Shown here: one piece after another, positions 17,895 to 26,211 of the stretch
Numbering within the stretch: position 1 is the stretch's first letter
Layout: each line of letters begins with the position of its first letter
Source of the DNA: Sinomicrobium kalidii
GTDB taxonomy: Bacteria; Bacteroidota; Bacteroidia; Flavobacteriales; Flavobacteriaceae
Reading direction: 5' to 3'
NCBI RefSeq assembly: GCF_021183825.1
Contig: NZ_CP089211.1
Span: forward strand, 1,984,001 to 2,048,000
DNA length: 64,000 bases
The notes under the pieces: generated by a model
The model's database searches: none
What the model was told of the DNA's origin: nothing
The model's input: the letters and a program-made list of their open reading frames with translations, nothing else
Made by a program: the position numbers and the translations under genes

Positions 17895-18020
17895 AGATAA
17901 AAACTGATTTTCGGGGTAAAACTTCGCGGCAACATCATCAAAAGGCAGCTGCAATCACTTCCCGTTGACCGGAAACCCCACTTGTTACGATAAAAAATGC
18001 CCCTTCGGACATCTCCGTCA

Positions 18021-18028
18021 CAAAGTTA
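18021..18028 (-). promoter_or_regulatory. Possible -7 box for the aldo/keto reductase gene
   Basis: The minus strand reads TAACTTTG, an exact TAnnTTTG match. The leader to the 17894 start would be about 120 nt, longer than at most genes here, so the assignment is weak. Confidence 0.3.
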
Positions 18029-18157
18029 CTTCCACGCGTATAAAAGTAACACTTTATTTTGGAGTTGCCCGTCAACAAAACATTAAAAATAAGCCCTTTG
18101 CAGGTAGGGTTTTTCACCTTAAAACTGTTTTAATTAATGAATGCAAAAAATGAACAG

Positions 18158-19003
18158 ATGAAACGTTTTAAATTTTTAGCTGTAATGATGTCCGTTGTGT
18201 TTCTGGGCACAGGGCTATTTATCTCGTGCAGCAATGACGATGACAGCAACAATGGACAAACTGCAAAAGTTTCGGTGAGGCTGACAGATGCTCCGGGCGA
18301 TTATGAAGCCGTTAATATTGATGTTCAGGATGTACTGGTCAACCGGGACGCTAATGATACTACCGAAGGCGGCTGGGAGAGTATAGGCCTTGCAGATGCA
18401 GGCATATACGACCTTCTTGAACTAACCGGCGGAACAACCACTCTTCTTGTGGAAGGAGATATCCCTTCCGGAAGATTAGAACAGATACGCCTTGTTTTAG
18501 GTGAACAAAATACTGTGGTCATAGACGGGGATACCATTCCGCTTACCACTCCCAGCGCGCAACAATCCGGTTTAAAACTCAACGTTCACGAAGACCTTGA
18601 AGCCGGTTTTACCTATGATTTCACACTCGATTTTGATGTAGACCAGTCTGTTGTAAAGGCGGGAGCTTCCGGGAAGTACAATTTAAAACCCGTTATTCGT
18701 GTAAGCACCGAAATATCTTCCGGGATCATAACCGGGGCAATAGCTCCTGTAGACCTGGGCTTCCAGGTGCTCGCATCGGTACAGATAAGTGAAGAAGAAA
18801 CCATATCTGCATATACTGACGAAAATGGTACTTTTATGCTTTACGGTGTTCCCGAAGGCACTTATACCGTAACGCTCACAGCTGACGAAGCATCGGGCCT
18901 CCCTCCTGTTACCGTAGATAACGTAATTGTTGTCAATGGTGAAATATCGGACATAGGCACCATAGATATCGATGCAGAGCAGGTAACAGAGCGTTCCATG
19001 TAA
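18158..19003 (+). CDS. DUF4382 lipoprotein with carboxypeptidase-like regulatory domain
   Basis: From the ATG at 18158 the protein has 281 residues, starting with a lipoprotein signal peptide (MKRFKFLAVMMSVVF, lipobox ending FISC). An Asp/Asn-rich spacer SNDDDSNNG follows the acylated Cys, then a DUF4382 domain (VSVRLTDAPGDYEAVNIDVQDV through the VIRVSTE segment, about residues 35-195) and a C-terminal domain of the carboxypeptidase regulatory-like type (GTFMLYGVPEGTYTVTL). An upstream in-frame ATG at 18137 would put hydrophilic residues in front of the signal peptide and is less likely. DUF4382 has no known activity; the architecture suggests a surface or periplasmic binding protein. Confidence 0.85.
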   Translation: MKRFKFLAVMMSVVFLGTGLFISCSNDDDSNNGQTAKVSVRLTDAPGDYEAVNIDVQDVLVNRDANDTTEGGWESIGLADAGIYDLLELTGGTTTLLVEGDIPSGRLEQIRLVLGEQNTVVIDGDTIPLTTPSAQQSGLKLNVHEDLEAGFTYDFTLDFDVDQSVVKAGASGKYNLKPVIRVSTEISSGIITGAIAPVDLGFQVLASVQISEEETISAYTDENGTFMLYGVPEGTYTVTLTADEASGLPPVTVDNVIVVNGEISDIGTIDIDAEQVTERSM

Positions 19004-19342
19004 TGCACTCTGATGCGGTGGCAGGAATACAATTACTGCCTATCGGATTAAAAATACAGGGGACCGGCAATGGGGAAAGCCTGTCGTGACTGGTTATCTG
19101 CAGTCTGTCAGGCACTGGGGTATATTTTTTCCCATTCCGGATTCCCTTTTATATTTTTCCTTCCTTTCCCTCCTCCCTATTGATCAAATGCGTTAATTTA
19201 TCATAAATTTTTGCAAAGAGTACGTTATTACGAAATGCAAATTTTATTTTTTAACTATAAATTAACTCTCGCATTCTAAATTAATTTTTCAATTTGCATC
19301 GTAATAAGAAGGTTTAGTATATTCACGGCGGAAAAACTATAA
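19004..19342. other. AT-rich gap upstream of the Bat operon
   Basis: About 340 bp without a gene. An imperfect inverted repeat pairs TTATTACGAAATGCAAATT (19225-19243) with AATTTGCATCGTAATAA (19291-19307), flanking two TAAATTAA copies. No canonical TAnnTTTG box was found directly before moxR. Confidence 0.5.
19225..19307. repeat. Inverted repeat upstream of moxR
   Basis: The 17-19 bp arms differ only by two extra bases in the left arm and enclose 47 bp containing two TAAATTAA copies. It lies 39 bp before the moxR start, so it could be an operator or a structured leader of the Bat operon; this is inference. Confidence 0.45.
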
Positions 19343-19345
19343 TTG

Positions 19346-20347
19346 ATGGAAGATAGCAGAACTTCAGATATTGGTCTGATCAACGAAAAAATACAGAAAG
19401 AAAGTGCTTTTGTCGACCTGCTCACCTTAGAGATGAACAAGGTTATTGTAGGGCAGAAACACATGATAGAGCGGCTTTTAATAGGCCTTTTGGCGCAGGG
19501 TCATATTCTGCTTGAAGGGGTTCCCGGATTGGCAAAGACCCTGTCCATCAACACCCTGGCAAAAGCGGTGGATGGCAGTTTCAGCAGAATTCAGTTTACG
19601 CCGGACCTCCTCCCTGCCGATGTGATAGGGACCATGATCTACAACATCAAGGAGAACGATTTCTCTATAAAAAAAGGCCCTATTTTTGCCCACTTTGTCC
19701 TGGCAGACGAGATCAACAGGGCCCCGGCAAAAGTACAATCGGCACTGCTGGAGGCCATGCAGGAAAAACAGGTGACCATAGGAGACACTACCTTTAAACT
19801 GGACAAACCGTTCCTGGTCATGGCCACTCAAAACCCCGTGGAACAGGAAGGTACTTATCCGCTCCCCGAGGCACAGGTAGACCGTTTTATGCTCAAAACG
19901 GTTATTGACTACCCGAAACTGGATGAGGAACAACTCATTATAAGGGCCAACCTCAACGGGTCTTTCGAAGAAGTAAAACCCGTGGTTTCCCTGGAACAGA
20001 TACTCAAGGCCCAGCAAGCTGTAAAGGATGTGTATATGGATGAAAAAATAGAGAAATACATTCTCGATATCATCTTTGCCACACGATATCCGGAAAAATA
20101 CAACCTGTCCGATATAAAACCGCTGATCAACTTCGGGGCATCCCCGAGGGGAAGTATCAACCTGGCCAATGCGGCCAAGTGTTATGCCTTCATAAAACGG
20201 CGGGGCTATGTAGTACCCGAAGATGTAAGGGCCGTGGTTCACGACGTTCTTCGCCACAGGATAGGGCTCACTTATGAGGCAGAAGCCGAAAACATTACCT
20301 CTGTGGATATTATCAATAAGATTGTAAATGAAGTGGAAGTCCCCTAA
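19346..20347 (+). CDS. MoxR family AAA+ ATPase of the Bat operon
   Basis: The 333-residue ATPase has Walker A GVPGLAKT at residues 58-65, Walker B LADEINR, and the later AAA+ sensor and lid regions (ATQNPVEQEGTYPLPEAQ). MoxR proteins act as chaperones that mature or assemble von Willebrand factor A (VWA) domain proteins, consistent with the batA and batB genes downstream. The ATG at 19346 is preceded in frame by a TTG at 19343; I choose the ATG. It opens the operon moxR-DUF58-BatX-batA-batB-batC-batD-batE. Confidence 0.92.
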   Translation: MEDSRTSDIGLINEKIQKESAFVDLLTLEMNKVIVGQKHMIERLLIGLLAQGHILLEGVPGLAKTLSINTLAKAVDGSFSRIQFTPDLLPADVIGTMIYNIKENDFSIKKGPIFAHFVLADEINRAPAKVQSALLEAMQEKQVTIGDTTFKLDKPFLVMATQNPVEQEGTYPLPEAQVDRFMLKTVIDYPKLDEEQLIIRANLNGSFEEVKPVVSLEQILKAQQAVKDVYMDEKIEKYILDIIFATRYPEKYNLSDIKPLINFGASPRGSINLANAAKCYAFIKRRGYVVPEDVRAVVHDVLRHRIGLTYEAEAENITSVDIINKIVNEVEVP

Positions 20348-20385
20348 AATTATCCGGAAACCATATCGGAGGAATTACGGGAAAA

Positions 20386-20469
20386 ATGATGGAACAATTA
20401 AACACGTCTGACAGCCAAACGCGTCAGATGTTAGAAAACCCTCCTCTCCGGGGGGACCAGGAAGGGTAA
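20386..20469 (+). CDS. Possible 27-residue small protein between moxR and the DUF58 gene
   Basis: Two adjacent ATGs at 20386 open a 27-codon frame ending with TAA at 20467-20469, two bases before the ATG of the DUF58 gene at 20472. A purine-rich GGAGGAATTACGGG stretch lies 10-25 nt upstream. The predicted peptide is hydrophilic with a Pro/Gly-rich end and no recognisable motif. The tight spacing would suit translational coupling to the DUF58 gene, but such a frame can also arise by chance in 124 bp of spacer. Confidence 0.2.
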   Translation: MMEQLNTSDSQTRQMLENPPLRGDQEG

Positions 20470-20471
20470 GC

Positions 20472-21338
20472 ATGGATACCAAAGAACTACTCAGAAAAGT
20501 AAGGAAAATAGAGATCAAGACACGCCGGTTGTCCGATCACATCTTTGGAGGCGAATACCACTCCACCTTTAAAGGGAGGGGAATGACCTTCAGTGAGGTT
20601 CGCCAGTACCAGTTCGGCGACGATGTGAGGAACATCGACTGGAATGTCACCGCCCGGTATAACGAACCTTTTGTAAAGGTATTCGAAGAAGAACGGGAAC
20701 TTACCATGATGCTCATTGCGGACGTAAGCGGAAGCCAGTTTTTCGGTACCACGGCACAGTTCAAAAACGAAATCATTACGGAAATAGCCGCCACACTGGC
20801 TTTCTCTGCCCTTCAGAACAATGACAAAATAGGCCTCATCCTGTTTTCAGACAAGATCGAACTGTACATTCCCCCGAAAAAGGGAAAATCGCATGTGCTC
20901 CGTATTATCCGCGAACTCCTGGAATTCGAATCCGAAAGTAAAAAAACCGATATTGCGGAAGCACTCAAATTCCTGTCCAACGTAATGAAAAAAAAGGCCA
21001 TTGTCTTTGTCCTTTCTGACTTTATGGCCGAAGATTATGATCACACGTTGAAAATTGCCGGCAAAAAGCACGACATTACCGGGATCCGGGTATACGACAA
21101 GCACGAAGAAAGCCTGCCCAACCTGGGGATCATCTCGGTTGAGGACGAGGAAACAGGAGAATTACTGACCGTAAACACCCAATCCGGAAAAGTACGGAAT
21201 ACCTATGCGACATACCACAGGGAACGCGTCGGTTATTTTCAGAACGCCTTTACCCGGAGCGGTGCAGGTGTACTGCACAACAGGATAGACGAAAGTTATG
21301 TAAAAAAACTCCTGGGATATTTTAAACGAAGGGCATAA
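20472..21338 (+). CDS. DUF58 domain protein of the Bat operon
   Basis: The 288-residue soluble protein carries the DUF58 signature RQYQFGDDVRNIDW at residues 44-57 and a VWA-like region with a MIDAS-type DVSGS. There is no signal peptide or transmembrane helix, so it is cytoplasmic. DUF58 genes are regularly paired with MoxR ATPases and membrane VWA proteins; the molecular task is unknown, but a role in presenting or assembling the BatA/BatB complex is commonly inferred. It is the second clear gene of the operon. Confidence 0.9.
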   Translation: MDTKELLRKVRKIEIKTRRLSDHIFGGEYHSTFKGRGMTFSEVRQYQFGDDVRNIDWNVTARYNEPFVKVFEEERELTMMLIADVSGSQFFGTTAQFKNEIITEIAATLAFSALQNNDKIGLILFSDKIELYIPPKKGKSHVLRIIRELLEFESESKKTDIAEALKFLSNVMKKKAIVFVLSDFMAEDYDHTLKIAGKKHDITGIRVYDKHEESLPNLGIISVEDEETGELLTVNTQSGKVRNTYATYHRERVGYFQNAFTRSGAGVLHNRIDESYVKKLLGYFKRRA

Positions 21339-21389
21339 AAAATAACGGAACCAAAAAGCACTAACAAGGCTGAAAATTTTGAACAATTC

Positions 21390-23057
21390 ATGATAAAAGA
21401 CCTTTTCGTCATAAGAACGCAATGTTTTTCTCTCACCAAGGTGGGGGCGAAAGCTTTTTTTGTCGCCTTGCTTCTTGCCGCTCATGTCCGGGGTATTTCC
21501 CAAACCGATCCGCAGGTCTCTTCGGATATAGATTCTACCCGGATGAAAATAGGGGAACAGCTTCATTTCGAGATCAAAGTCGATGCCGACAGTACGGCCC
21601 TCGTGGTCTTTCCTGAAGGACAGACCTTCTCCCCACTCGAAATGGTGGAAGCTACCGATATAGACACGTTCAGAAACAAGGACCGGTTTAACCTCACGCG
21701 CAAATACGCCCTTACGCAATTCGACTCGGGACATTATACGCTCCCGCGGCAAAAGGTCATCATCAACAACAGGGAATTCTATACGGACTCCCTCGAGGTC
21801 ACTGTCGGAAATATTCCGGTAGACACCACCAAACAAAAGATGTACGATATCAAACCCCTGCAGGAAGTAAGCCATAATTACTCCGGCTGGGGAAAACTCC
21901 TGTTATGGGGCCTTGTTATCCTTCTCGTTACCGGCGCCCTCGTATACTGGTTCTTCATCCAGAAAAAGCCGCTTAGCGAAGCCGAAAAAGAAGCCCTGCT
22001 CCCGCCCTTCGACCGGGCACTGCTGGGACTTAAAAAGCTGGAAGAATCGAGATACCTCATACAGTCCCAGTACAAGGAATACTATTCCGAGCTCACTAAC
22101 ATTGTTCGTGCCTATCTCGAAGAAGAAGTACACATATCGGCCATGGAAAGCACTACCGAAGAATTGGTAACCAAACTCGAGATCATGCAGCAGGCCGGCA
22201 AACTCAACCTGGAAAAAAACACTATAGCCAACTTTAAAGACGTACTGCAAAAAGCCGACCTGGTAAAATTTGCAAGGTCGCGGCCGGATACCAATGTCGC
22301 CGAGGCCGACCGTAAAGTCATAGAGAATGTAGTGGTTAAAACAAAAGAGGCCATTCCCGAACCCACGGAAGAAGAATTGTTGTTAAAAGCGGAATACCTG
22401 GCCGAAATGGAGCAGAAACGCCGTAAAAAGAAACGTATTTATATAGGCATAGCCGCCGCATGCCTGATACTCATAGCCACGGGGAGCGCCATAGCTTATT
22501 ACGGGTTCCACGAGGTTAAGGATTCGGTTTTCGGGCACCCCTCCCGGGAATTGCTCCAGGGCGAATGGATAAACAGCGAATACGGATACCCTTCGATTGT
22601 CCTGGAAACCCCCAAAGTACTCCGGCGAACGGAAGTAGAACTCCCGGATACCATGAAACAGGTGGTCAGCACCAACCAGACCTTCGCTTACGGCAGTATG
22701 GCGGAAAACCTGCACATCTCGGCAAGCGTCACTACCTTTCGCGAAGGTGTGGAATTCCGCGTTGAAGATGCCGTACAGGGAGCCATAAAAACCATGGAAC
22801 AGCAAGGGGCAAAAAACCTGATCGTAAAACAGGACGAATTCACCACGCCCTCCGGTAAAAAAGGCAGTAAAGTTTACGGCAGCCTGGATATTACAGAACC
22901 CAGCAGTGACAAAACATTCAAAGGAGAATATATCATACTGAATTTCACCGAACAAGGGGCATTCCAACAGGTGATCATTGTCCACAGACAGGACGACAGG
23001 TATGCCAAGGATATCGAAAACAGGATCGTAAATTCGATCGATTTTAAAAACAAATAG
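21390..23057 (+). CDS. BatX-like protein: BatD-like periplasmic part and second extracytoplasmic domain
   Basis: The 555-residue protein has a hydrophobic signal segment (about residues 18-36), a beta-rich extracytoplasmic region with BatD-like strands (50-140), a transmembrane helix at 170-190, a helical cytoplasmic region (195-345), a basic RRKKK stop-transfer followed by a second helix at 351-371, and a final region of about 185 residues that would again be outside the cytoplasm. That last region has an alternating helix/strand pattern reminiscent of DcrB/PsbP-type folds, but I cannot confirm this. It occupies the usual place of an extra Bat-operon protein between DUF58 and batA in flavobacteria. 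Only three bases separate its stop from the batA start. Confidence 0.65.
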   Translation: MIKDLFVIRTQCFSLTKVGAKAFFVALLLAAHVRGISQTDPQVSSDIDSTRMKIGEQLHFEIKVDADSTALVVFPEGQTFSPLEMVEATDIDTFRNKDRFNLTRKYALTQFDSGHYTLPRQKVIINNREFYTDSLEVTVGNIPVDTTKQKMYDIKPLQEVSHNYSGWGKLLLWGLVILLVTGALVYWFFIQKKPLSEAEKEALLPPFDRALLGLKKLEESRYLIQSQYKEYYSELTNIVRAYLEEEVHISAMESTTEELVTKLEIMQQAGKLNLEKNTIANFKDVLQKADLVKFARSRPDTNVAEADRKVIENVVVKTKEAIPEPTEEELLLKAEYLAEMEQKRRKKKRIYIGIAAACLILIATGSAIAYYGFHEVKDSVFGHPSRELLQGEWINSEYGYPSIVLETPKVLRRTEVELPDTMKQVVSTNQTFAYGSMAENLHISASVTTFREGVEFRVEDAVQGAIKTMEQQGAKNLIVKQDEFTTPSGKKGSKVYGSLDITEPSSDKTFKGEYIILNFTEQGAFQQVIIVHRQDDRYAKDIENRIVNSIDFKNK

Positions 23058-23060
23058 AAC

Positions 23061-24062
23061 ATGCTGGAGAACATTCAATTTGCCAATCCGCAATTCTTCT
23101 GGTTGCTGTTGTTGCTTCCTCTGGCCCTCGTATGGTATATATTCAACAGGAAAAAGGAAACGGCTCCGCTGAAAATGTCTTCCGTCAAAGGGTTCAAAAC
23201 CGGGGCCTCCGTACTCCCGAAGTTAAAACCGGGGCTTTTTGTCCTTCGCATGCTCGCCCTGGCAGCATTGATAACGGCAATGGCCAGGCCGCAGACCCTG
23301 GATATTTCGTCCAGGACCAAGACCACGAGAGGGATCGACATTGTCATGGCTCTCGATTTTTCCTCCAGTATGCTGGCCAAAGACCTGAAACCCAACCGCC
23401 TCATTGCCCTCAAGGAAGTAGTGGCGGAATTCATAAAAAACAGGCCCAACGACAGGATCGGCCTGGTGGCCTATGCCGGGGAGAGTTATACCCCGATCCC
23501 CGTTACCAGTGATAAAGCGCTGGTATTGCGCACCCTCGATGAACTGGACTTTGAAATGTTAAAAGACGGTACGGCCATAGGCATGGGACTGGCCACGTCT
23601 GTAAACCGCCTCAAGGACAGCAAGGCAGAAAGCAAAATCATCATTCTCCTCACTGACGGTGTAAACAATACCGGGGTCATTGAACCCCTTACCGCCACCG
23701 AACTGGCAAAAGAATACGGCATTAAAACCTATACCATAGGACTGGGCACCAACGGCATGGCCATGACCCCCGTAGCTTATAACCCCGACGGCTCCTTCCG
23801 TTACGGCATGCAAAAAGTGGAAATTGACGAGAAACTCCTCAAGGACATTGCCGGCGAGACCGGGGGAAAATATTTCAGGGCCACGAACAACAGAAAGCTC
23901 GAAGAGATCTACGACGAGATCAACCAGATGGAAACCACCGAGATCGAAGAGTTTAAATATTACAATTACGAAGAGAAATTCCGGCCGCTGGCCCTGATTG
24001 CAGGTGCCCTCCTGTTGCTGGAACTCTTGCTGCGATACACGGTTTTCCGCAGTTTTATATAG
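23061..24062 (+). CDS. batA: VWA domain membrane protein BatA
   Basis: The 333-residue protein has two N-terminal hydrophobic segments (about 12-27 and 58-74), a VWA domain with a complete metal-ion-dependent adhesion site (D99, S101, S103 in DFSSSM, then Thr and Asp further on), and a C-terminal transmembrane helix near 310-330. The VWA domain is predicted to face the cytoplasm or periplasm between the helices, as in other BatA proteins. In Bacteroides and other bacteria Bat proteins are linked to oxygen tolerance and envelope integrity, but the mechanism is unsolved. It sits three bases after the BatX-like gene. Confidence 0.92.
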   Translation: MLENIQFANPQFFWLLLLLPLALVWYIFNRKKETAPLKMSSVKGFKTGASVLPKLKPGLFVLRMLALAALITAMARPQTLDISSRTKTTRGIDIVMALDFSSSMLAKDLKPNRLIALKEVVAEFIKNRPNDRIGLVAYAGESYTPIPVTSDKALVLRTLDELDFEMLKDGTAIGMGLATSVNRLKDSKAESKIIILLTDGVNNTGVIEPLTATELAKEYGIKTYTIGLGTNGMAMTPVAYNPDGSFRYGMQKVEIDEKLLKDIAGETGGKYFRATNNRKLEEIYDEINQMETTEIEEFKYYNYEEKFRPLALIAGALLLLELLLRYTVFRSFI

Positions 24063-24111
24063 TACCTGAAGAAGCATTGAAAAGTTAAAAAATAATTAAT
24101 CCGAACAGGCC

Positions 24112-24138
24112 GGTAATCCGAAACCCCGGATTACACCG
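24112..24138 (+). other. Hairpin in the batA-batB spacer
   Basis: GTAATCCG (24113-24120) pairs with CGGATTAC (24127-24134) around a six-base loop within the 116-bp spacer. It lacks a T run, so it is more likely a processing or stability element than a terminator. Confidence 0.4.
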
Positions 24139-24178
24139 TAAACTGTAAACGAAGGAACAACAAATATAAACCCGTCTG

Positions 24179-25222
24179 ATGTACGTACTGGAAGAAAAAA
24201 TATATTTTTACCTCCTTGCCGTTATTCCGGTAATCATACTGCTTTTTGTCCTTCTGCAACTGTGGAAAAAAAGGACGCAGAAAAAGTTTGCAGACGCTCC
24301 GTTGCTGAAAAGGCTCAGTCCCGAAACCTCAACCTTCAAGCCCCTGCTGAAACTCATTACGCTTCTGCTCGCTTTCACCTGCCTCTCCTTCGCCTTGGTC
24401 AATCCCAAACTGGGCACAAAGCTCGAAACCGTAAAAAGGGAAGGCGTGGATATCGTATTTGCCACGGATGTATCCAAAAGTATGCTGGCCGAGGACATCA
24501 CCCCGAACCGGCTCGAAAAATCCAAACGCCTCATTTCGGAGATCATCAACCAGCTTGCGGGCGACCGGATAGGTATCATAGCCTATGCCGGGGAAGCTTT
24601 TCCCCAGTTGCCCATCACCACAGATTATGCCGCGGCAAAAATGTTCCTGCAGGGAATGAATACCGACATGTTATCTTCCCAGGGAACGGCCATCGGAGAT
24701 GCTATTGATATGGCCAAAGATTATTTCAACGACGCGGAGCAGACCAACAAAATCCTGGTCATTGTTTCGGACGGGGAAGATCACGAGGAAAACATTAGCT
24801 ACGCCATTAGCGAAGCCCGGGAAAAGGGCATCCGGATAGTTACTATTGGCGTGGGGACGGCCAAAGGGGGCCCCATTCCCATAAAACGGAACGGTATTAC
24901 CGAAACCTACAAAAAGGACCGTCAGGGCGAAGTAGTGATCACCAAGCTGAACGAAGAAACCCTGAAAGAGATTTCCGAAGAGACCAACGGTGCGTATATT
25001 AACGGCCGGAGTACTTCAGAAGTTGTTTCCTTTATGAAGGATTTTCTGGGGCAAATGGATAAAAAAGAGTTCGAAACAAAACAGTTCGCCGACTACAAAA
25101 GCCAGTTTCAATGGTTTTTGGGAGCAGCCATTTTATTGTTAATTTTAGACCTTCTCTTTCTCGAAAGAAAGACCGCCTGGTTGCGAAAGCTGAACCTGTT
25201 TAATGAAAAAAACGAAAAGTAG
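24179..25222 (+). CDS. batB: VWA domain membrane protein BatB
   Basis: The 347-residue protein parallels BatA: N-terminal hydrophobic segments at about 9-28 and 56-74, a VWA domain with MIDAS residues D97, S99 and S101 in ATDVSKSM, and a C-terminal helix near 312-330. The pair BatA and BatB presumably forms a hetero-oligomeric membrane complex that is matured by the MoxR ATPase. A 116-bp spacer containing a hairpin separates it from batA, the widest gap between confident bat genes after the one before the DUF58 gene. Confidence 0.92.
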   Translation: MYVLEEKIYFYLLAVIPVIILLFVLLQLWKKRTQKKFADAPLLKRLSPETSTFKPLLKLITLLLAFTCLSFALVNPKLGTKLETVKREGVDIVFATDVSKSMLAEDITPNRLEKSKRLISEIINQLAGDRIGIIAYAGEAFPQLPITTDYAAAKMFLQGMNTDMLSSQGTAIGDAIDMAKDYFNDAEQTNKILVIVSDGEDHEENISYAISEAREKGIRIVTIGVGTAKGGPIPIKRNGITETYKKDRQGEVVITKLNEETLKEISEETNGAYINGRSTSEVVSFMKDFLGQMDKKEFETKQFADYKSQFQWFLGAAILLLILDLLFLERKTAWLRKLNLFNEKNEK

Positions 25223-25264
25223 CAACTTAATACTTAACTTGTCAACACATTAAAGTACAGAAAA

Positions 25265-26161
25265 ATGACCGTTTTTTCACAACATAAAAGTGCCGTAAGG
25301 CCGGGAAACTGGATAGTCCCTGTCCTGTTCCTGTCTGTCTTTCTCTCCCGCGGTCAGGAACAGGACAGGGAAGCCGAAAAGACCGCACGGATATCCGAGA
25401 ACCTGGTCTCCGAAGCCAACGAAGAGCTCGCCGGTGACAATTTTGAAGATGCGGAAGTAAAATACAGGGAGGCCATCGCGAAAAATGCAGAAAATGCCAC
25501 GGCCCGGTACAATCTCGGGAATGCGTACTACCGGAAGGAAAAACTCGGGGAAGCTTTTACCCGCTTCAAACAGGCCGGGGAAACCGCCGGCACCAAAAAA
25601 GAAAAACACAAAGCCTATCACAACCTCGGTAATGTGTTCATGAAAAACAAGGAATACCAGAAAGCCGTCGAAGCGTACAAGGAGGCCCTCCGGAACGATC
25701 CGACAGATGAGGAAACCCGGTATAATTTTGCCCTGGCCAAGGAGATGTTAAAGAAAAACCCTCCCGAAGACAACAAAAACGACAAAGACGACAAAAAAGA
25801 GGACCAGGACAAAGACAAGCAGGACCAGAATAAAGACAAACAGGATCAGGGCGGAGAAGGCAATAAAGAAGACGACCAAAAGGACCGGAATCAGGGCGAT
25901 GAGGGAGATAAGGACGATCAGCAACCCGAAAAGAACAAGGATCAGGGGAATGAAGATCAGGGGGAAGATGAAAAAGACCAGGGCCAGGAAGGACAGCCCG
26001 AAGAAGGTGAAGGCGAGCCCCGTCCCGGACAAAGCCAGTTGTCACCGCAACAGGTACAGGCCCTGCTCGATGCCATGAGTAAAGAAGAAAAACGGGTCCA
26101 GGACAAGATCAATGCCAAAAAGGCAAAAGGAGCCAAGGTAAAATCCGAGAAAGACTGGTAA
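25265..26161 (+). CDS. batC: TPR protein BatC with charged low-complexity tail
   Basis: The 298-residue protein starts with a signal peptide-like hydrophobic segment, then has tetratricopeptide repeats (about residues 50-160, including NLGNAYYRKEKLGEAF and YNFALAKEML). Residues about 165-255 are almost entirely Asp, Glu, Lys, Gln and Asn, with local copies of the unit DKDKQDQNKDKQDQ, followed by a short Pro/Gln-rich end. The TPR part is the expected BatC module. The disordered tail is rich in simple codon repeats (GAC/AAA/CAG) and is likely to vary in length between strains. Confidence 0.9.
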   Translation: MTVFSQHKSAVRPGNWIVPVLFLSVFLSRGQEQDREAEKTARISENLVSEANEELAGDNFEDAEVKYREAIAKNAENATARYNLGNAYYRKEKLGEAFTRFKQAGETAGTKKEKHKAYHNLGNVFMKNKEYQKAVEAYKEALRNDPTDEETRYNFALAKEMLKKNPPEDNKNDKDDKKEDQDKDKQDQNKDKQDQGGEGNKEDDQKDRNQGDEGDKDDQQPEKNKDQGNEDQGEDEKDQGQEGQPEEGEGEPRPGQSQLSPQQVQALLDAMSKEEKRVQDKINAKKAKGAKVKSEKDW

Positions 26162-26211
26162 GTCAGAACCCGGTAAAATACCTGTGCTATCTAAAGTGAC
26201 TTAAAAAAATT

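Noticed and set aside
20348..20471. Terminator or attenuator between moxR and the DUF58 gene
   Set aside because: No stem with a T run was found; the operon is more likely read through.
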